Assembly (NCBI RefSeq): GCF_001905125.1
Contig: NZ_LWLE01000023.1
Span: forward strand, 62,001 to 126,000
Source of the DNA: Streptomyces sp. TSRI0281
GTDB taxonomy: Bacteria; Actinomycetota; Actinomycetes; Streptomycetales; Streptomycetaceae
DNA: 64,000 nucleotides
Direction: 5' to 3'
Shown in pieces: positions 1-8,883 of this stretch. Under the pieces are notes generated by a model. That model saw only the letters and a program-made list of their open reading frames with translations, made no database searches and was not told the origin of the DNA. The position numbers and the translations under genes were made by a program. How positions within the stretch are numbered: the stretch's first letter is position 1; every line of letters begins with the position of its first letter.

Positions 1-1809
1 CGGGAGAGCGCCCTCGATCGTGGCCCCGTTCATCAGGGCGAAGCGGGTGGCGTTCCAGATCTTGTTGGCGAACTTCGCCGAGCCCTGGACCCACTCCTCA
101 CCGATCGGGACGTCGGTGCCCGGGTTGGCGCCGCGCGCCAGCGTGAAGCGCAGGGCGTCGGAGCCGTACTTGTCCATCCAGTCCAGCGGGTTGACCACAT
201 TGCCGAAGGACTTCGACATCTTCTTGCCGTGCTCGTCGCGGACCATGCCGTGCAGGACGATGGTCCCGAACGGCGGGACGCCGTCGTTGACGTACAGGCC
301 GAACATCATCATCCGGGCGACCCAGAAGAAGAGGATGTCGTAGCCGGTGACCAGGACGGAGTTCGGATAGAACTTCGCGAGGCTGTCGGTCCGCTCCGGC
401 CAGCCGAGCGTGGAGAACGGCCACAGGCCGGAGGAGAACCAGGTGTCCAGGACATCGCTGTCCTGGGTCCAGCCCTCGCCCGTGGGCGCCTCGTCGTCCG
501 GTCCGACGCAGACGACCTCGCCGTTCGGGCCGTACCAGACGGGGATGCGGTGGCCCCACCAGAGCTGGCGCGAGATCGTCCAGTCGTGGAGGTTGTCGAC
601 CCAGTCGAAGTACCGCTTCTCCATCTCCTGCGGGTGGATCTTGACGCTGCCGTCGCGGACGGCGTCACCGGCCGCCTTGGCGAGCGGGGCGACCTTGACC
701 CACCACTGGAGGGAGAGGCGCGGCTCGATGGTGGTCTTGCAGCGCGAGCAGTGACCGACCGAGTGGACGTACGGCCGCTTCTCGGCGACGATCCGGCCCT
801 CGGCGCGCAGCGCGGCGACGATGGCGGAGCGGGCTTCCAGACGGTCGAGGCCCTGGAAGGGGCCGGGGACCGTGATGACGGCGCGCTCGTCCATGACCGT
901 GAGGAACGGCAGGTCGTGGCGCTTGCCGATCTCGAAGTCGTTCGGGTCGTGCGCGGGGGTCACCTTGACGGCGCCGGTACCGAACTCGGGGTCGACGTGA
1001 TGGTCGGCGACGACCGGGATCGTACGGTCGGTGAGCGGCAGCTTGATCTGCTTGCCGACCAGGTGCCGGTAACGCTCGTCGTCGGGGTGGACGGCGACGG
1101 CGGTGTCACCGAGCATCGTCTCGGCGCGGGTGGTGGCGACGACGATGGTCTCCTCGCCCTCGCCGTACTTCATGGAGACGAGCTCGCCGTCGTCGTCCTG
1201 GTACTCGACCTCGATGTCGGAGATCGCGGTCAGACAGCGGGGGCACCAGTTGATGATGCGCTCGGCGCGGTAGATCAGGCCGTCGTCGTACATCCGCTTG
1301 AAGACGGTCTGGACGGCCTTGGACAGGCCCTCGTCCATGGTGAAGCGCTCACGGGACCAGGCGACACCCTCGCCGAGGCGGCGCATCTGTCCCGCGATCT
1401 GGCCGCCGGACTCGTTCTTCCACTTCCAGACGCGCTCGACGAAGGCTTCGCGGCCCAGGTCGTGGCGGGACTTGCCCTCCTTGCCGAGCTCGCGCTCGAC
1501 GACGTTCTGGGTGGCGATCCCGGCGTGGTCCATGCCGGGCTGGTACAGCGCCTCGAAGCCCTGCATGCGCTTGCGGCGGACGAGGGCGTCGATCAGGGTG
1601 TGCTCGAAGGCGTGCCCCAGGTGGAGGCTTCCGGTGACGTTCGGCGGCGGGATGACGATGCTGTAGGGCGGCTTGTCGCTGTGTTCGTCCGCTTCGAAGT
1701 ACCCGCGTTCTACCCAGCGCTCATACAGCTTCCCCTCTACATCGGCCGGCGCGTACTGGGTCGGCAGTTCGGGGTTGCTGGCTGGCTGCTGCTGAGTGTT
1801 CTCGGTCAC
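1..1809 (-). CDS. valS: valine--tRNA ligase, C-terminal part outside the window
   Basis: Charges tRNA-Val with valine in the cytoplasm. Read from a GTG at 1809, the protein begins MTENTQQQPASNPELPTQY and runs open to the window edge (603 codons), so about the last third, with the anticodon-binding and coiled-coil parts, is missing. The class I signature HLGH is at residues 63-66, and KMSKS is at 530-534 (bases 208-222). Between them lies the CP1 editing region, recognisable from TTRAETMLGD and the GTGAVKVTPAHDPND motif. GTG 1809 was chosen because the family N-terminus ELPTQYAPADVEGKLYERW follows at once; there is no good Shine-Dalgarno directly before it. It diverges from the membrane-protein gene at 1948. 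The identification is secure; the exact start is less so. Confidence 0.96.
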   Translation of the reverse strand, partial: MTENTQQQPASNPELPTQYAPADVEGKLYERWVERGYFEADEHSDKPPYSIVIPPPNVTGSLHLGHAFEHTLIDALVRRKRMQGFEALYQPGMDHAGIATQNVVERELGKEGKSRHDLGREAFVERVWKWKNESGGQIAGQMRRLGEGVAWSRERFTMDEGLSKAVQTVFKRMYDDGLIYRAERIINWCPRCLTAISDIEVEYQDDDGELVSMKYGEGEETIVVATTRAETMLGDTAVAVHPDDERYRHLVGKQIKLPLTDRTIPVVADHHVDPEFGTGAVKVTPAHDPNDFEIGKRHDLPFLTVMDERAVITVPGPFQGLDRLEARSAIVAALRAEGRIVAEKRPYVHSVGHCSRCKTTIEPRLSLQWWVKVAPLAKAAGDAVRDGSVKIHPQEMEKRYFDWVDNLHDWTISRQLWWGHRIPVWYGPNGEVVCVGPDDEAPTGEGWTQDSDVLDTWFSSGLWPFSTLGWPERTDSLAKFYPNSVLVTGYDILFFWVARMMMFGLYVNDGVPPFGTIVLHGMVRDEHGKKMSKSFGNVVNPLDWMDKYGSDALRFTLARGANPGTDVPIGEEWVQGSAKFANKIWNATRFALMNGATIEGALP

Positions 1810-1947
1810 GGGAGACAGTTTAGGGCCGTCACAGTCCCGTACTGAAACGGGATTGTTCAGTAACGGTGTGATCCGCGATGCCCCATGTCAGCGCTGCTTC
1901 CGCCAGGATGTTCGGAACGCATAAGCATTTCTGGAGGGGACAGCGCA

Positions 1948-2979
1948 ATGAGCTACAACCAGCCGGGCCCATACGGTGGGCAGCCGCCGCAGGGCCAGCC
2001 CGGACCGTACGGACAGCAGCCGGGCCCGTACGGCGGCCAGCCGCCCCAGGGACCGCCGCAGAGCCAGCCGCAGGGACCGCCGCAGGGCCAGCCGCAGGGC
2101 CAGCCCGGCTACGGGTACCCGCAGCAGGCCCCCCAGGGCGTTCCCCCGCAGCAGCCCCCGCAGGGCTACGGCTACCCGCAGGCCCAGCAGCCGGGCCCGT
2201 ACGGCCAGCAGCCGCCCACGCCCCCCTACGGCGGCCAGCAGGCCTACGGCGGCCAGCCCCCGTTCCCCCCGGCTGCACCGAAGAAGAAGACCGGTCTGAT
2301 CATCGGCGTGGCCGTCGTCGCGCTGGCGGTCATCGCGGGCGGGGTGTACTTCCTGACCTCGGACGGCAGCTCCAGCAACAGTGACGTGGCCGACTCGACC
2401 AAGGGCTACAAGCTGACGCCCCCGGACTCGGTGGACGACTACAAGAAGAACAACGAGCAGTCGGCGCCGTCCGGCCCTGTCACGGGCACGGAGAAGACCG
2501 AGGCCGAGGCCATGGGGATCAAGAACCCCCAGAAGACGGTCGCCAGTTACGCCAGCGGGAGCAAGGACAACCCGTTGGCGCAGAAGGTGCTCTCCTTCCA
2601 GGGCATGTGGGGCGAGGTCAGCGATCCCGCGAAGGTCGTCGACGGCTCCTTCAAGAACGCCGAGAAGGAGATGAAGCAGGGGGACAACGGCTCGACGTTC
2701 TCCCTGGTCGGCAGCCCCGAGAACGTCACACCGGCGGGCTTCAAGGGCGCGCTGATGAAGTGCCAGAGCATGAAGATGATCAACGCCAAGGGTGACGGCA
2801 CACCCGCCAACGGCCCGAAGGAAATGGTCATGCCGGTCTGCATCTGGGCCGACTACAGCACCATCGGGATCGTCGTGGGCCTCGACATCGGCGCGTCCGT
2901 GACCGGCAAGGCCATGCCGCAGGAGGACGTCGCCGCCCTCACCGCCAAGCTCTACAACACCTCGCGCACCAAGATCTGA
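1948..2979 (+). CDS. membrane-anchored protein with Pro/Gln/Gly-rich cytoplasmic tail
   Basis: Protein of 343 residues of unknown function. Residues 1 to about 110 are low-complexity repeats built from GQPPQGQPGPYG-like units rich in Pro, Gln, Gly and Tyr. A KKK stop-transfer motif and one transmembrane helix follow at about 116-136 (GLIIGVAVVALAVIAGGVYF), then a roughly 200-residue domain presumably outside the membrane with two well-separated cysteines. This tail-helix-domain architecture is common among Streptomyces membrane proteins of unknown role. ATG 1948 is preferred over upstream ATG 1885 because GGAGGGGA (1933-1940) sits 7 nt before it. The gene faces clpX, with a strong hairpin between the two 3' ends. 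No enzymatic motif is visible. Confidence 0.85.
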   Translation: MSYNQPGPYGGQPPQGQPGPYGQQPGPYGGQPPQGPPQSQPQGPPQGQPQGQPGYGYPQQAPQGVPPQQPPQGYGYPQAQQPGPYGQQPPTPPYGGQQAYGGQPPFPPAAPKKKTGLIIGVAVVALAVIAGGVYFLTSDGSSSNSDVADSTKGYKLTPPDSVDDYKKNNEQSAPSGPVTGTEKTEAEAMGIKNPQKTVASYASGSKDNPLAQKVLSFQGMWGEVSDPAKVVDGSFKNAEKEMKQGDNGSTFSLVGSPENVTPAGFKGALMKCQSMKMINAKGDGTPANGPKEMVMPVCIWADYSTIGIVVGLDIGASVTGKAMPQEDVAALTAKLYNTSRTKI

Positions 2980-3010
2980 TTCCGCGTCACCACGCGGCAC
3001 CGCACAACAA

Positions 3011-3051
3011 CGAAGGGGCGCCCGCCGGTTGACCGGCCGGGCGCCCCTTCG
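3011..3051. terminator. bidirectional hairpin terminator between convergent genes
   Basis: Arms 3011-3029 and 3032-3051 pair over about 19 positions (CGAAGGGGCGCCCGCCGGT against its near-exact complement, with one bulged base) around a two-base loop. It lies 31 bases after the stop of the plus-strand membrane protein and 24 bases beyond the 3' end of clpX, so it can serve both. Confidence 0.8.
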
Positions 3052-3074
3052 GCGTACGTCATGCCGCTGTGCCG

Positions 3075-4376
<1,302 letters not shown>

Positions 4377-4467
4377 GAGGTGCTTCCCCTTCGCCTGGGA
4401 GACGCCTGGTTCAGCGACTCCTGGTGCCTCTATCCGACGGTACCTTGCCTAGCCCCCCGTTCGGGCC

Positions 4468-4521
4468 CCCCTTGGCACGGTTCACACGGTCCGGACCGTG
4501 TGACCGTCATGCGCCAAGGGG
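4468..4521. promoter_or_regulatory. large stem-loop in the clpP2-clpX gap
   Basis: The core 4482-4503 is a perfect 22-bp palindrome (arms TCACACGGTCC / GGACCGTGTGA). Outer arms CCCCTTGGC (4468-4476) and GCCAAGGGG (4513-4521) are also complementary, with ACGG/CCGT pairing between them. No T-run follows on the minus strand, so a simple intrinsic terminator is not obvious. It could be an attenuator, an mRNA-stability element or a dimeric operator. Confidence 0.6.
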
Positions 4522-4532
4522 AAAGACCGACG

Positions 4533-5303
4533 TCAGACGGCCGCGCCGGCCGTGGTCTTACGGGTGGAGACGATCTGGTCCACCAGACCGTACGCGAGGG
4601 CGTCATCGGCCGTGAGGATCTTGTCGCGCTCGATGTCCTCGCTGATCTTCTCCAGCGGGGTGGTGGAGTGCTTGGCCAGCATCTCCTCCAGCTGCGAACG
4701 CATCCGCAGGATCTCGTTGGCCGCGATCTCCAGGTCGGAGAGCTGCTCGCGGCCGGTCTGCGAGGACGGCTGGTGGATGAGCACCCGGGCGTGCGGGAGC
4801 GCCATGCGCTTGCCCGGCGTGCCCGCGGCCAGCAGGACGGCGGCGGCGGAGGCCGCCTGGCCCATGCAGACCGTCTGGATGTCCGGCTTCACGAACTGCA
4901 TCGTGTCGTAGATCGCGGTGAGCGCGGTGAACGAGCCGCCGGGGCTGTTGATGTAGATCGAGATGTCGCGGTCCGGGTCCATCGACTCCAGGCACAGCAG
5001 CTGCGCCATGACGTCGTTGGCCGAGGCGTCGTCGATCTGGACGCCGAGGAAGATCACGCGCTCCTCGAAGAGCTTCGCGTACGGGTCGTACTCACGCACA
5101 CCCTGCGAGGTGCGCTCCACGAAGCGCGGGACGACGTAGCGGTTGTCCACCTGCGGGCCGGTGTAGAGGCCGCTCGCGGAGGCGCCGGGGAAGTTGTTCA
5201 TGTGGGTGTTCACCATCCTGGTGGCGTTCTGTGGGCTGGGGATCTCGGTGTACGAGAGGTGCGCGGAAGGTGCTGCCGGTCCGGTAGAGGCCGGATCAGG
5301 CAC
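4533..5303 (-). CDS. clpP2: ATP-dependent Clp protease proteolytic subunit ClpP2
   Basis: Serine peptidase subunit of the mixed ClpP1P2 barrel in the cytoplasm. From GTG 5303 it has 256 residues: nucleophile Ser152 in GQAASA, His177 in VLIHQ, and Asp about 227 in the IERD segment complete the triad. The GTG overlaps the clpP1 stop codon, so translation is likely coupled. The first 40 or so residues are a poorly conserved leader, and ATG 5216 (MVNTHMNN) or ATG 5201 (MNNFPG) are real alternative starts giving 227 or 222 residues; I cannot decide from sequence. HARVLIHQPSSQTGREQ looks shortened relative to the glycine-rich segment that usually follows this His. Confidence 0.95.
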   Translation of the reverse strand: MPDPASTGPAAPSAHLSYTEIPSPQNATRMVNTHMNNFPGASASGLYTGPQVDNRYVVPRFVERTSQGVREYDPYAKLFEERVIFLGVQIDDASANDVMAQLLCLESMDPDRDISIYINSPGGSFTALTAIYDTMQFVKPDIQTVCMGQAASAAAVLLAAGTPGKRMALPHARVLIHQPSSQTGREQLSDLEIAANEILRMRSQLEEMLAKHSTTPLEKISEDIERDKILTADDALAYGLVDQIVSTRKTTAGAAV

Positions 5304-5913
5304 CGGTGCCGCCGCCGCCCGGGATGCCCGACGCGAACGTGATGATCTCGTCGATGAGGCCGTACTCCTTGGCCTCCTCCGCGGTGTACCAGCGGTCGCG
5401 GTCGCCGTCGCGGATGATCGTTTCCACGGTCTGGCCGGAGTGGTGGGCGGTGATCTCCGCCATCCGCTTCTTGGTACGGAGCAGGTACTCGGCCTGGATC
5501 TTGATGTCCGAGGCGGTACCGCCGATGCCGGCCGAACCCTGGTGCATGAGGATGTCGGTGTTCGGGAGCGCGAAGCGCTTGCCCGTGGAGCCGCCGGTGA
5601 GCAGGAACTGGCCCATCGAGGCCGCCATGCCCATGCCGATGGTGACCACGTCGTTCGGGATGTACTGCATGGTGTCGTAGACCGCCATGCCGGCCGTCAC
5701 CGAACCGCCGGGGCTGTTGATGTAGAGGTAGATGTCCTTGTCCGGGTCGGCGGCAAGGAGGAGAAGCTGTGCGGTGATCTTGTTGGCGATGTCATCGTCG
5801 ACCTGCTGACCGAGGAAGATGATGCGCTCGCCGAGCAGTCGGCTGTAGACCTGGTCACCGAGGCCTCCACCGAGGGACGGCTCTCCGGCGGCGTAGGGCA
5901 TCAGATTCGTCAC
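5296..5913 (-). CDS. clpP1: ATP-dependent Clp protease proteolytic subunit ClpP1
   Basis: First gene of the clpP operon and the other subunit type of the ClpP barrel. The 205 residues carry the triad Ser99 (GMAASM), His124 (ILMHQ) and Asp about 173 (DRDRW), and the handle region follows His124. GTG 5913 has AGGTGG about 5 nt upstream; an ATG four codons later (MPYAAG) is possible. Its stop at 5296-5298 is inside the first codons of clpP2. A GTTCGC-N5-GCG element lies 134 bases upstream at 6047-6060, the operator described for the activator ClgR in Streptomyces, so induction by misfolded-protein stress is expected. Confidence 0.97.
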   Translation of the reverse strand: MTNLMPYAAGEPSLGGGLGDQVYSRLLGERIIFLGQQVDDDIANKITAQLLLLAADPDKDIYLYINSPGGSVTAGMAVYDTMQYIPNDVVTIGMGMAASMGQFLLTGGSTGKRFALPNTDILMHQGSAGIGGTASDIKIQAEYLLRTKKRMAEITAHHSGQTVETIIRDGDRDRWYTAEEAKEYGLIDEIITFASGIPGGGGTGA

Positions 5914-6046
5914 GTATCCACCTGCTCGTCTCTGACGGCTCCGGCCGTCTCAGCGTCTTCGTACCGGGTGGGCGGGGACTCCCCCACCCTTCCTATTCAT
6001 GGACCCTAACGCGCAGGTAGGACAACGCCATCCCGCTTCCCCAACT

Positions 6047-6060
6047 GTTCGCTGGGAGCG
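6047..6060. promoter_or_regulatory. ClgR-type operator upstream of clpP1
   Basis: GTTCGC-TGGGA-GCG is an exact match to the GTTCGC-N5-GCG motif reported for ClgR sites before clpP1, clpC and lon in Streptomyces. The motif is recalled from the literature, not searched. It lies between tig and clpP1, on the upstream side of the clpP1 promoter region. Confidence 0.75.
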
Positions 6061-6108
6061 CAAGGTCAGCTGTGGGCACAAGGGTTCCGGTGGTCGCACG
6101 GCGATACG

Positions 6109-6147
6109 ACGACGGGCCCCGGACGCGGTGCGTCCGGGGCCCGTCGT
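6109..6147 (-). terminator. tig terminator hairpin
   Basis: Arms 6109-6126 and 6130-6147 are perfectly complementary over 18 bp (ACGACGGGCCCCGGACGC) around a GGT loop. It begins 46 bases after the tig stop codon and separates tig from the clpP1 promoter region. Confidence 0.85.
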
Positions 6148-6192
6148 GCGGACCGGTCCGTGCGGATCAGCCGGAGCCGATCAGCGCGGGAC

Positions 6193-7587
6193 TCAGGCCT
6201 CGGTCTTCTCCGTGGACTGCTCCTCGGCGGCGGCCTCGGTGGTCTCCTCGGCCGCGGCCTCGGTGGCCTCGTCCTCGTCGTCCTCGAGGTCGACGACCTC
6301 ACCGTTGGTGTCGACGACCTTGGCGGCCTCGACGACCACGGCCAGCGCCTTGCCGCGGGCGACCTCGCCGACGAGCATCGGCACCTGGCCGCCCTCGACG
6401 ACGGCCTGGGCGAACTGGTCGGGGCTCATGCCGGAGGAAGCGGCACGCCGCATGAGGTGCTCGGTGAGCTCCTCCTGGTTGACGTTCAGCTTCTCCTTGT
6501 TGACGAGCTCGTCAAGGATGAACTGGGTCTTGATGCCCTTGATCGCCTGCTCGGCGGTCTCGGCCTCGAACTCCTCAAGGGTCTTGCCCTGGATCTCCAG
6601 GTACTTCTCCAGGTCGAGACCCATCTGGCCGAGCTGGTGGTGCTCCAGGTTGTGCTTGCGGGTCTGGACCTCGTCCGCGAGGAGCTTCTCGGGGATCGGG
6701 ACCTCGGCGAGCTTCAGCAGCTCGTCCAGGACGCGCTCCTGGGCCTGGGTGGCCTGGTCGTACTGCTTGGTGTTCTCCAGGCGCTTGCGGCTGTCCGCCT
6801 TCAGCTCGTCGAGCGTGTCGAACTCGCTCGCCATCTGGGCGAAGTCGTCGTCCAGCTCGGGAAGCTCGCGGGCGGCGACGGCGGTGACCTTGACGGTGAC
6901 CTCCGCGGCCTTGCCCTCGGCGGAGCCGCCCTTCAGCTCGGAGGTGAAGGTGGCCTCGCCACCGGCCTCCAGGCCGGTCACGGCCTCGTCGATGCCGTCG
7001 AGGAGCTCGCCGGAACCGATGGTGTACGAGACACCGGCGGCCACGCCGTCCTCCAGGACCTCTCCGTCGACCTTGGCCTCCAGGTCGATCGTCACGACGT
7101 CACCCTCGGCGGCGGCGCGCTCGACCGGGTTGGTGGAGGCGAAGCGCTCGCGGAGCTGCTCCACGGCCTTCTCGACGTCCTCATCGGTGACCTCAAGGGC
7201 GTCCACGGTGACCTCGATGCCGGAGTAGTCCGGGATCTCGATCTCGGGGCGTACGTCAACCTCGGCAGTGAAGGCCAGCAGTTCGCCGTCCTTCAGCTCG
7301 GTGATGTCGACCTCGGGCTGGCCGAGGACGTTCAGCTCACCCTCGTTGACGGCCTCGGTGTAGAACTTCGGGAGGGCGTCGTTGACGGCCTCCTCCAGCA
7401 CCGCACCACGGCCGAACCGCTGGTCGATGACCCGGGCAGGGATCTTGCCCTTGCGGAAGCCCTTCACCGTGACCTGCTGGTTGATCTTCTTGTACGCCGC
7501 GTCGAGGCTGTCCTTGAGCTCCTCGAAGGGCACCTCAATGCTGAGCCGAACCCGGGTCGGGTTCAGGGTCTCCACGGCGCTCTTCAC
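6193..7587 (-). CDS. tig: trigger factor (ribosome-associated chaperone and prolyl isomerase)
   Basis: Binds the ribosomal exit tunnel and assists folding of nascent chains. From GTG 7587 the protein has 464 residues and starts VKSAVETLNPTRVRLSIEVP, the standard N-terminus. The ribosome-binding signature VKGFRKGKIPARV lies near residues 35-47. The FKBP-like PPIase domain follows in the middle (about 150-245), then the helical C-terminal arms. The tail is extremely acidic and alanine-rich. AAGGAG sits 7 to 8 nt before GTG 7587; a longer open frame reaching 7683 lacks a ribosome site. The gene shares strand with clpP1 and clpX but has its own terminator. Confidence 0.97.
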   Translation of the reverse strand: MKSAVETLNPTRVRLSIEVPFEELKDSLDAAYKKINQQVTVKGFRKGKIPARVIDQRFGRGAVLEEAVNDALPKFYTEAVNEGELNVLGQPEVDITELKDGELLAFTAEVDVRPEIEIPDYSGIEVTVDALEVTDEDVEKAVEQLRERFASTNPVERAAAEGDVVTIDLEAKVDGEVLEDGVAAGVSYTIGSGELLDGIDEAVTGLEAGGEATFTSELKGGSAEGKAAEVTVKVTAVAARELPELDDDFAQMASEFDTLDELKADSRKRLENTKQYDQATQAQERVLDELLKLAEVPIPEKLLADEVQTRKHNLEHHQLGQMGLDLEKYLEIQGKTLEEFEAETAEQAIKGIKTQFILDELVNKEKLNVNQEELTEHLMRRAASSGMSPDQFAQAVVEGGQVPMLVGEVARGKALAVVVEAAKVVDTNGEVVDLEDDEDEATEAAAEETTEAAAEEQSTEKTEA

Positions 7588-7737
7588 GGTTCGGTCTCCT
7601 TGGTGGCTGACTTCTTGGGGTTCTGCTGGGCCGCCGAGAGGCGGCTTCGCGGACCGAGCCCGGTACATCAGACACACGGGCACGCATTTTGCATAGTAAC
7701 GGCAAGGAGGATGACTCCCACAATGCGATCTTGCTGG

Positions 7738-7814
7738 TGGTCGGGGTGGCCGGATTCGAACCGACGACCTTCCGCTCCCAAAGCGGACGCGCTACCAAGC
7801 TGCGCCACACCCCG
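7738..7814 (-). tRNA. tRNA-Pro (anticodon UGG)
   Basis: The minus strand folds as a cloverleaf: acceptor CGGGGTG (7808-7814) pairs with CACCCCG (7742-7748), the anticodon loop is CTTTGGGAG with TGG, the T-arm holds GGTTCGAATCC, and the discriminator A plus encoded CCA occupies 7738-7741. The gene diverges from tRNA-Gly 168 bases away. Confidence 0.95.
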
Positions 7815-7982
7815 TCGGTGCGACACGTAGGGTACATGCAGAAGGGCAGTGCTTCCGCCGATTTACCCGGCGGCCCGCCACCCGGCCGCCCGCCGGCCGG
7901 CACAACGGGTGTGCGGACCGGTCCACCGACCCGCTACGATGCTCTTCGTGCCGCGGTCGCAGTGACCTGCGGTGCGGTGCTT

Positions 7983-8056
7983 GCGGGCGTAGCTCAATGG
8001 TAGAGCCCTAGTCTTCCAAACTAGCTACGCGGGTTCGATTCCCGTCGCCCGCTCCA
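7983..8056 (+). tRNA. tRNA-Gly (anticodon UCC)
   Basis: Acceptor GCGGGCG (7983-7989) pairs with CGCCCGC (8046-8052). The anticodon stem CTAGT/ACTAG encloses the loop CTTCCAA with anticodon TCC. The T-arm has GGGTTCGATTCCC, and the discriminator U is followed by encoded CCA at 8054-8056. A hairpin with a T-run follows seven bases later. Confidence 0.96.
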
Positions 8057-8062
8057 TGCGTG

Positions 8063-8100
8063 GGCCCGGTCCGGCGATCCGATCGCCGAACCGGGCCTTT
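8063..8100 (+). terminator. terminator after tRNA-Gly
   Basis: Arms 8063-8078 and 8082-8097 pair over 16 positions with a single C/A mismatch and are followed by TTTT, a standard intrinsic terminator for the tRNA-Gly transcript. Confidence 0.85.
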
Positions 8101-8167
8101 TGCGTGCCACGTGGGTGCCGCGTGCCCCGTGCGCGCCTCCGGTGCGGGGCGCGGAACGGGTCGCGGG

Positions 8168-8362
8168 TCAGAAGCTGATCTGGTTGATGGTGTCCGCTAT
8201 CGAGTTCATGAACCTGTTGATCGACGGCGCCATGCCGGTCGATGCCAGGAAGAAGCCGAACAGCACTGCCACGATCGCGGGCCCGGCCTTGATGGATCCA
8301 CCACGGATCAGCACCACCAGGATGACCGCGAACAGCAGCACCATAGACAGTGAAATAGCCAC
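8168..8362 (-). CDS. small two-helix membrane protein
   Basis: A 64-residue hydrophobic protein from GTG 8362, with AAGGGTG about 8 nt upstream. Two transmembrane stretches are visible: MAISLSMVLLFAVILVVLI at the N-terminus and AGPAIVAVLFGFFLAST in the middle, then an amphipathic tail ending FMNSIADTINQISF. Proteins of this type are widespread in Streptomyces chromosomes, and similar ones occur beside transfer functions of integrative elements, but no integrase or transfer gene is present here. Its position 3' of a tRNA gene is suggestive at most. Function unknown. Confidence 0.7.
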   Translation of the reverse strand: MAISLSMVLLFAVILVVLIRGGSIKAGPAIVAVLFGFFLASTGMAPSINRFMNSIADTINQISF

Positions 8363-8883
8363 GTCTGATCACACCCTTGGTCGGTCCGCCTTGCCGGCCC
8401 GGAAGCGCACACCAGAGCGCGCCCCGTTGCCTCCATCGTGCCACCAACTCCCCTGTGGTTGCTGCCGCCTGATGAATCAACCTGACCGGATTCCGCCATC
8501 CTCGCGGCCGGGATCCGATGAACACGGGTCACCGCGGGGCGAGTCGGGGCGCGGCGGGAGCGGGTTCGGCCCGTGCTGACGGGGCTTCACCGACAACTGC
8601 GCGCGGGCTGTGGGTGAACGGTGAGTACGCCGCCGAGGACACGGGGCCGAATATGAATCACAGTGATCGTTTCCGTATCCCCACAGTTCGTTCACAGGCT
8701 TTTACGGGCGCGACATGCGACGTAATTCACTTGGTCCAACTCGCCGCCGATATGCCCTGTTTAAGCAGGATCAATCGTGTCATAACGGTCGGTGTTTGGT
8801 AGTTTCACTTTCGAATGGGCGGGAACACGCAATATCTCGTGGTCGTTTTACGAATGACAATCGACGGGTCTAAGGTGCCTTAG
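8363..8883. other. intergenic region without a convincing gene
   Basis: About 520 bases between the small membrane protein and the acyltransferase. The stretch 8640-8870 is distinctly richer in A/T than its surroundings and probably carries the acyltransferase promoter. Open frames crossing the region (for example plus 8518-8802) have no family features, poor codon use and no ribosome site, so I do not call them. Confidence 0.5.
8869..8883. promoter_or_regulatory. short palindrome against the acyltransferase start
   Basis: TCTAAGG-TG-CCTTAGA spans 8869-8884, two 7-bp arms around two bases, with its last base being the A of the candidate ATG at 8884. It occupies the position of a ribosome site or core promoter. 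It could be an operator or coincidence. Confidence 0.35.

Noticed and set aside
229..1845. Plus-strand 538-residue open frame antisense to valS
   Set aside because: Mirror frame of a highly expressed GC-rich gene with low-complexity Asp/Val/Gly/Leu composition; valS is unmistakable on the other strand.
7738..8362. Attachment site of an integrative element at the tRNA pair
   Set aside because: No integrase, no duplicated tRNA 3' end found nearby, and the flanking genes are core genes; the small membrane protein alone is not enough.
8025..8525. Minus-strand open frame of 166 residues through tRNA-Gly ending ERATGIEPA
   Set aside because: Reads through the antisense of the tRNA gene and a terminator; this ending is a known artefact of antisense tRNA reading. 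The 64-residue membrane gene occupies the region in another frame.
8518..8802. Plus-strand open frame of 94 residues
   Set aside because: No ribosome site, no family features and unusual composition; lies in the A/T-richer promoter region.
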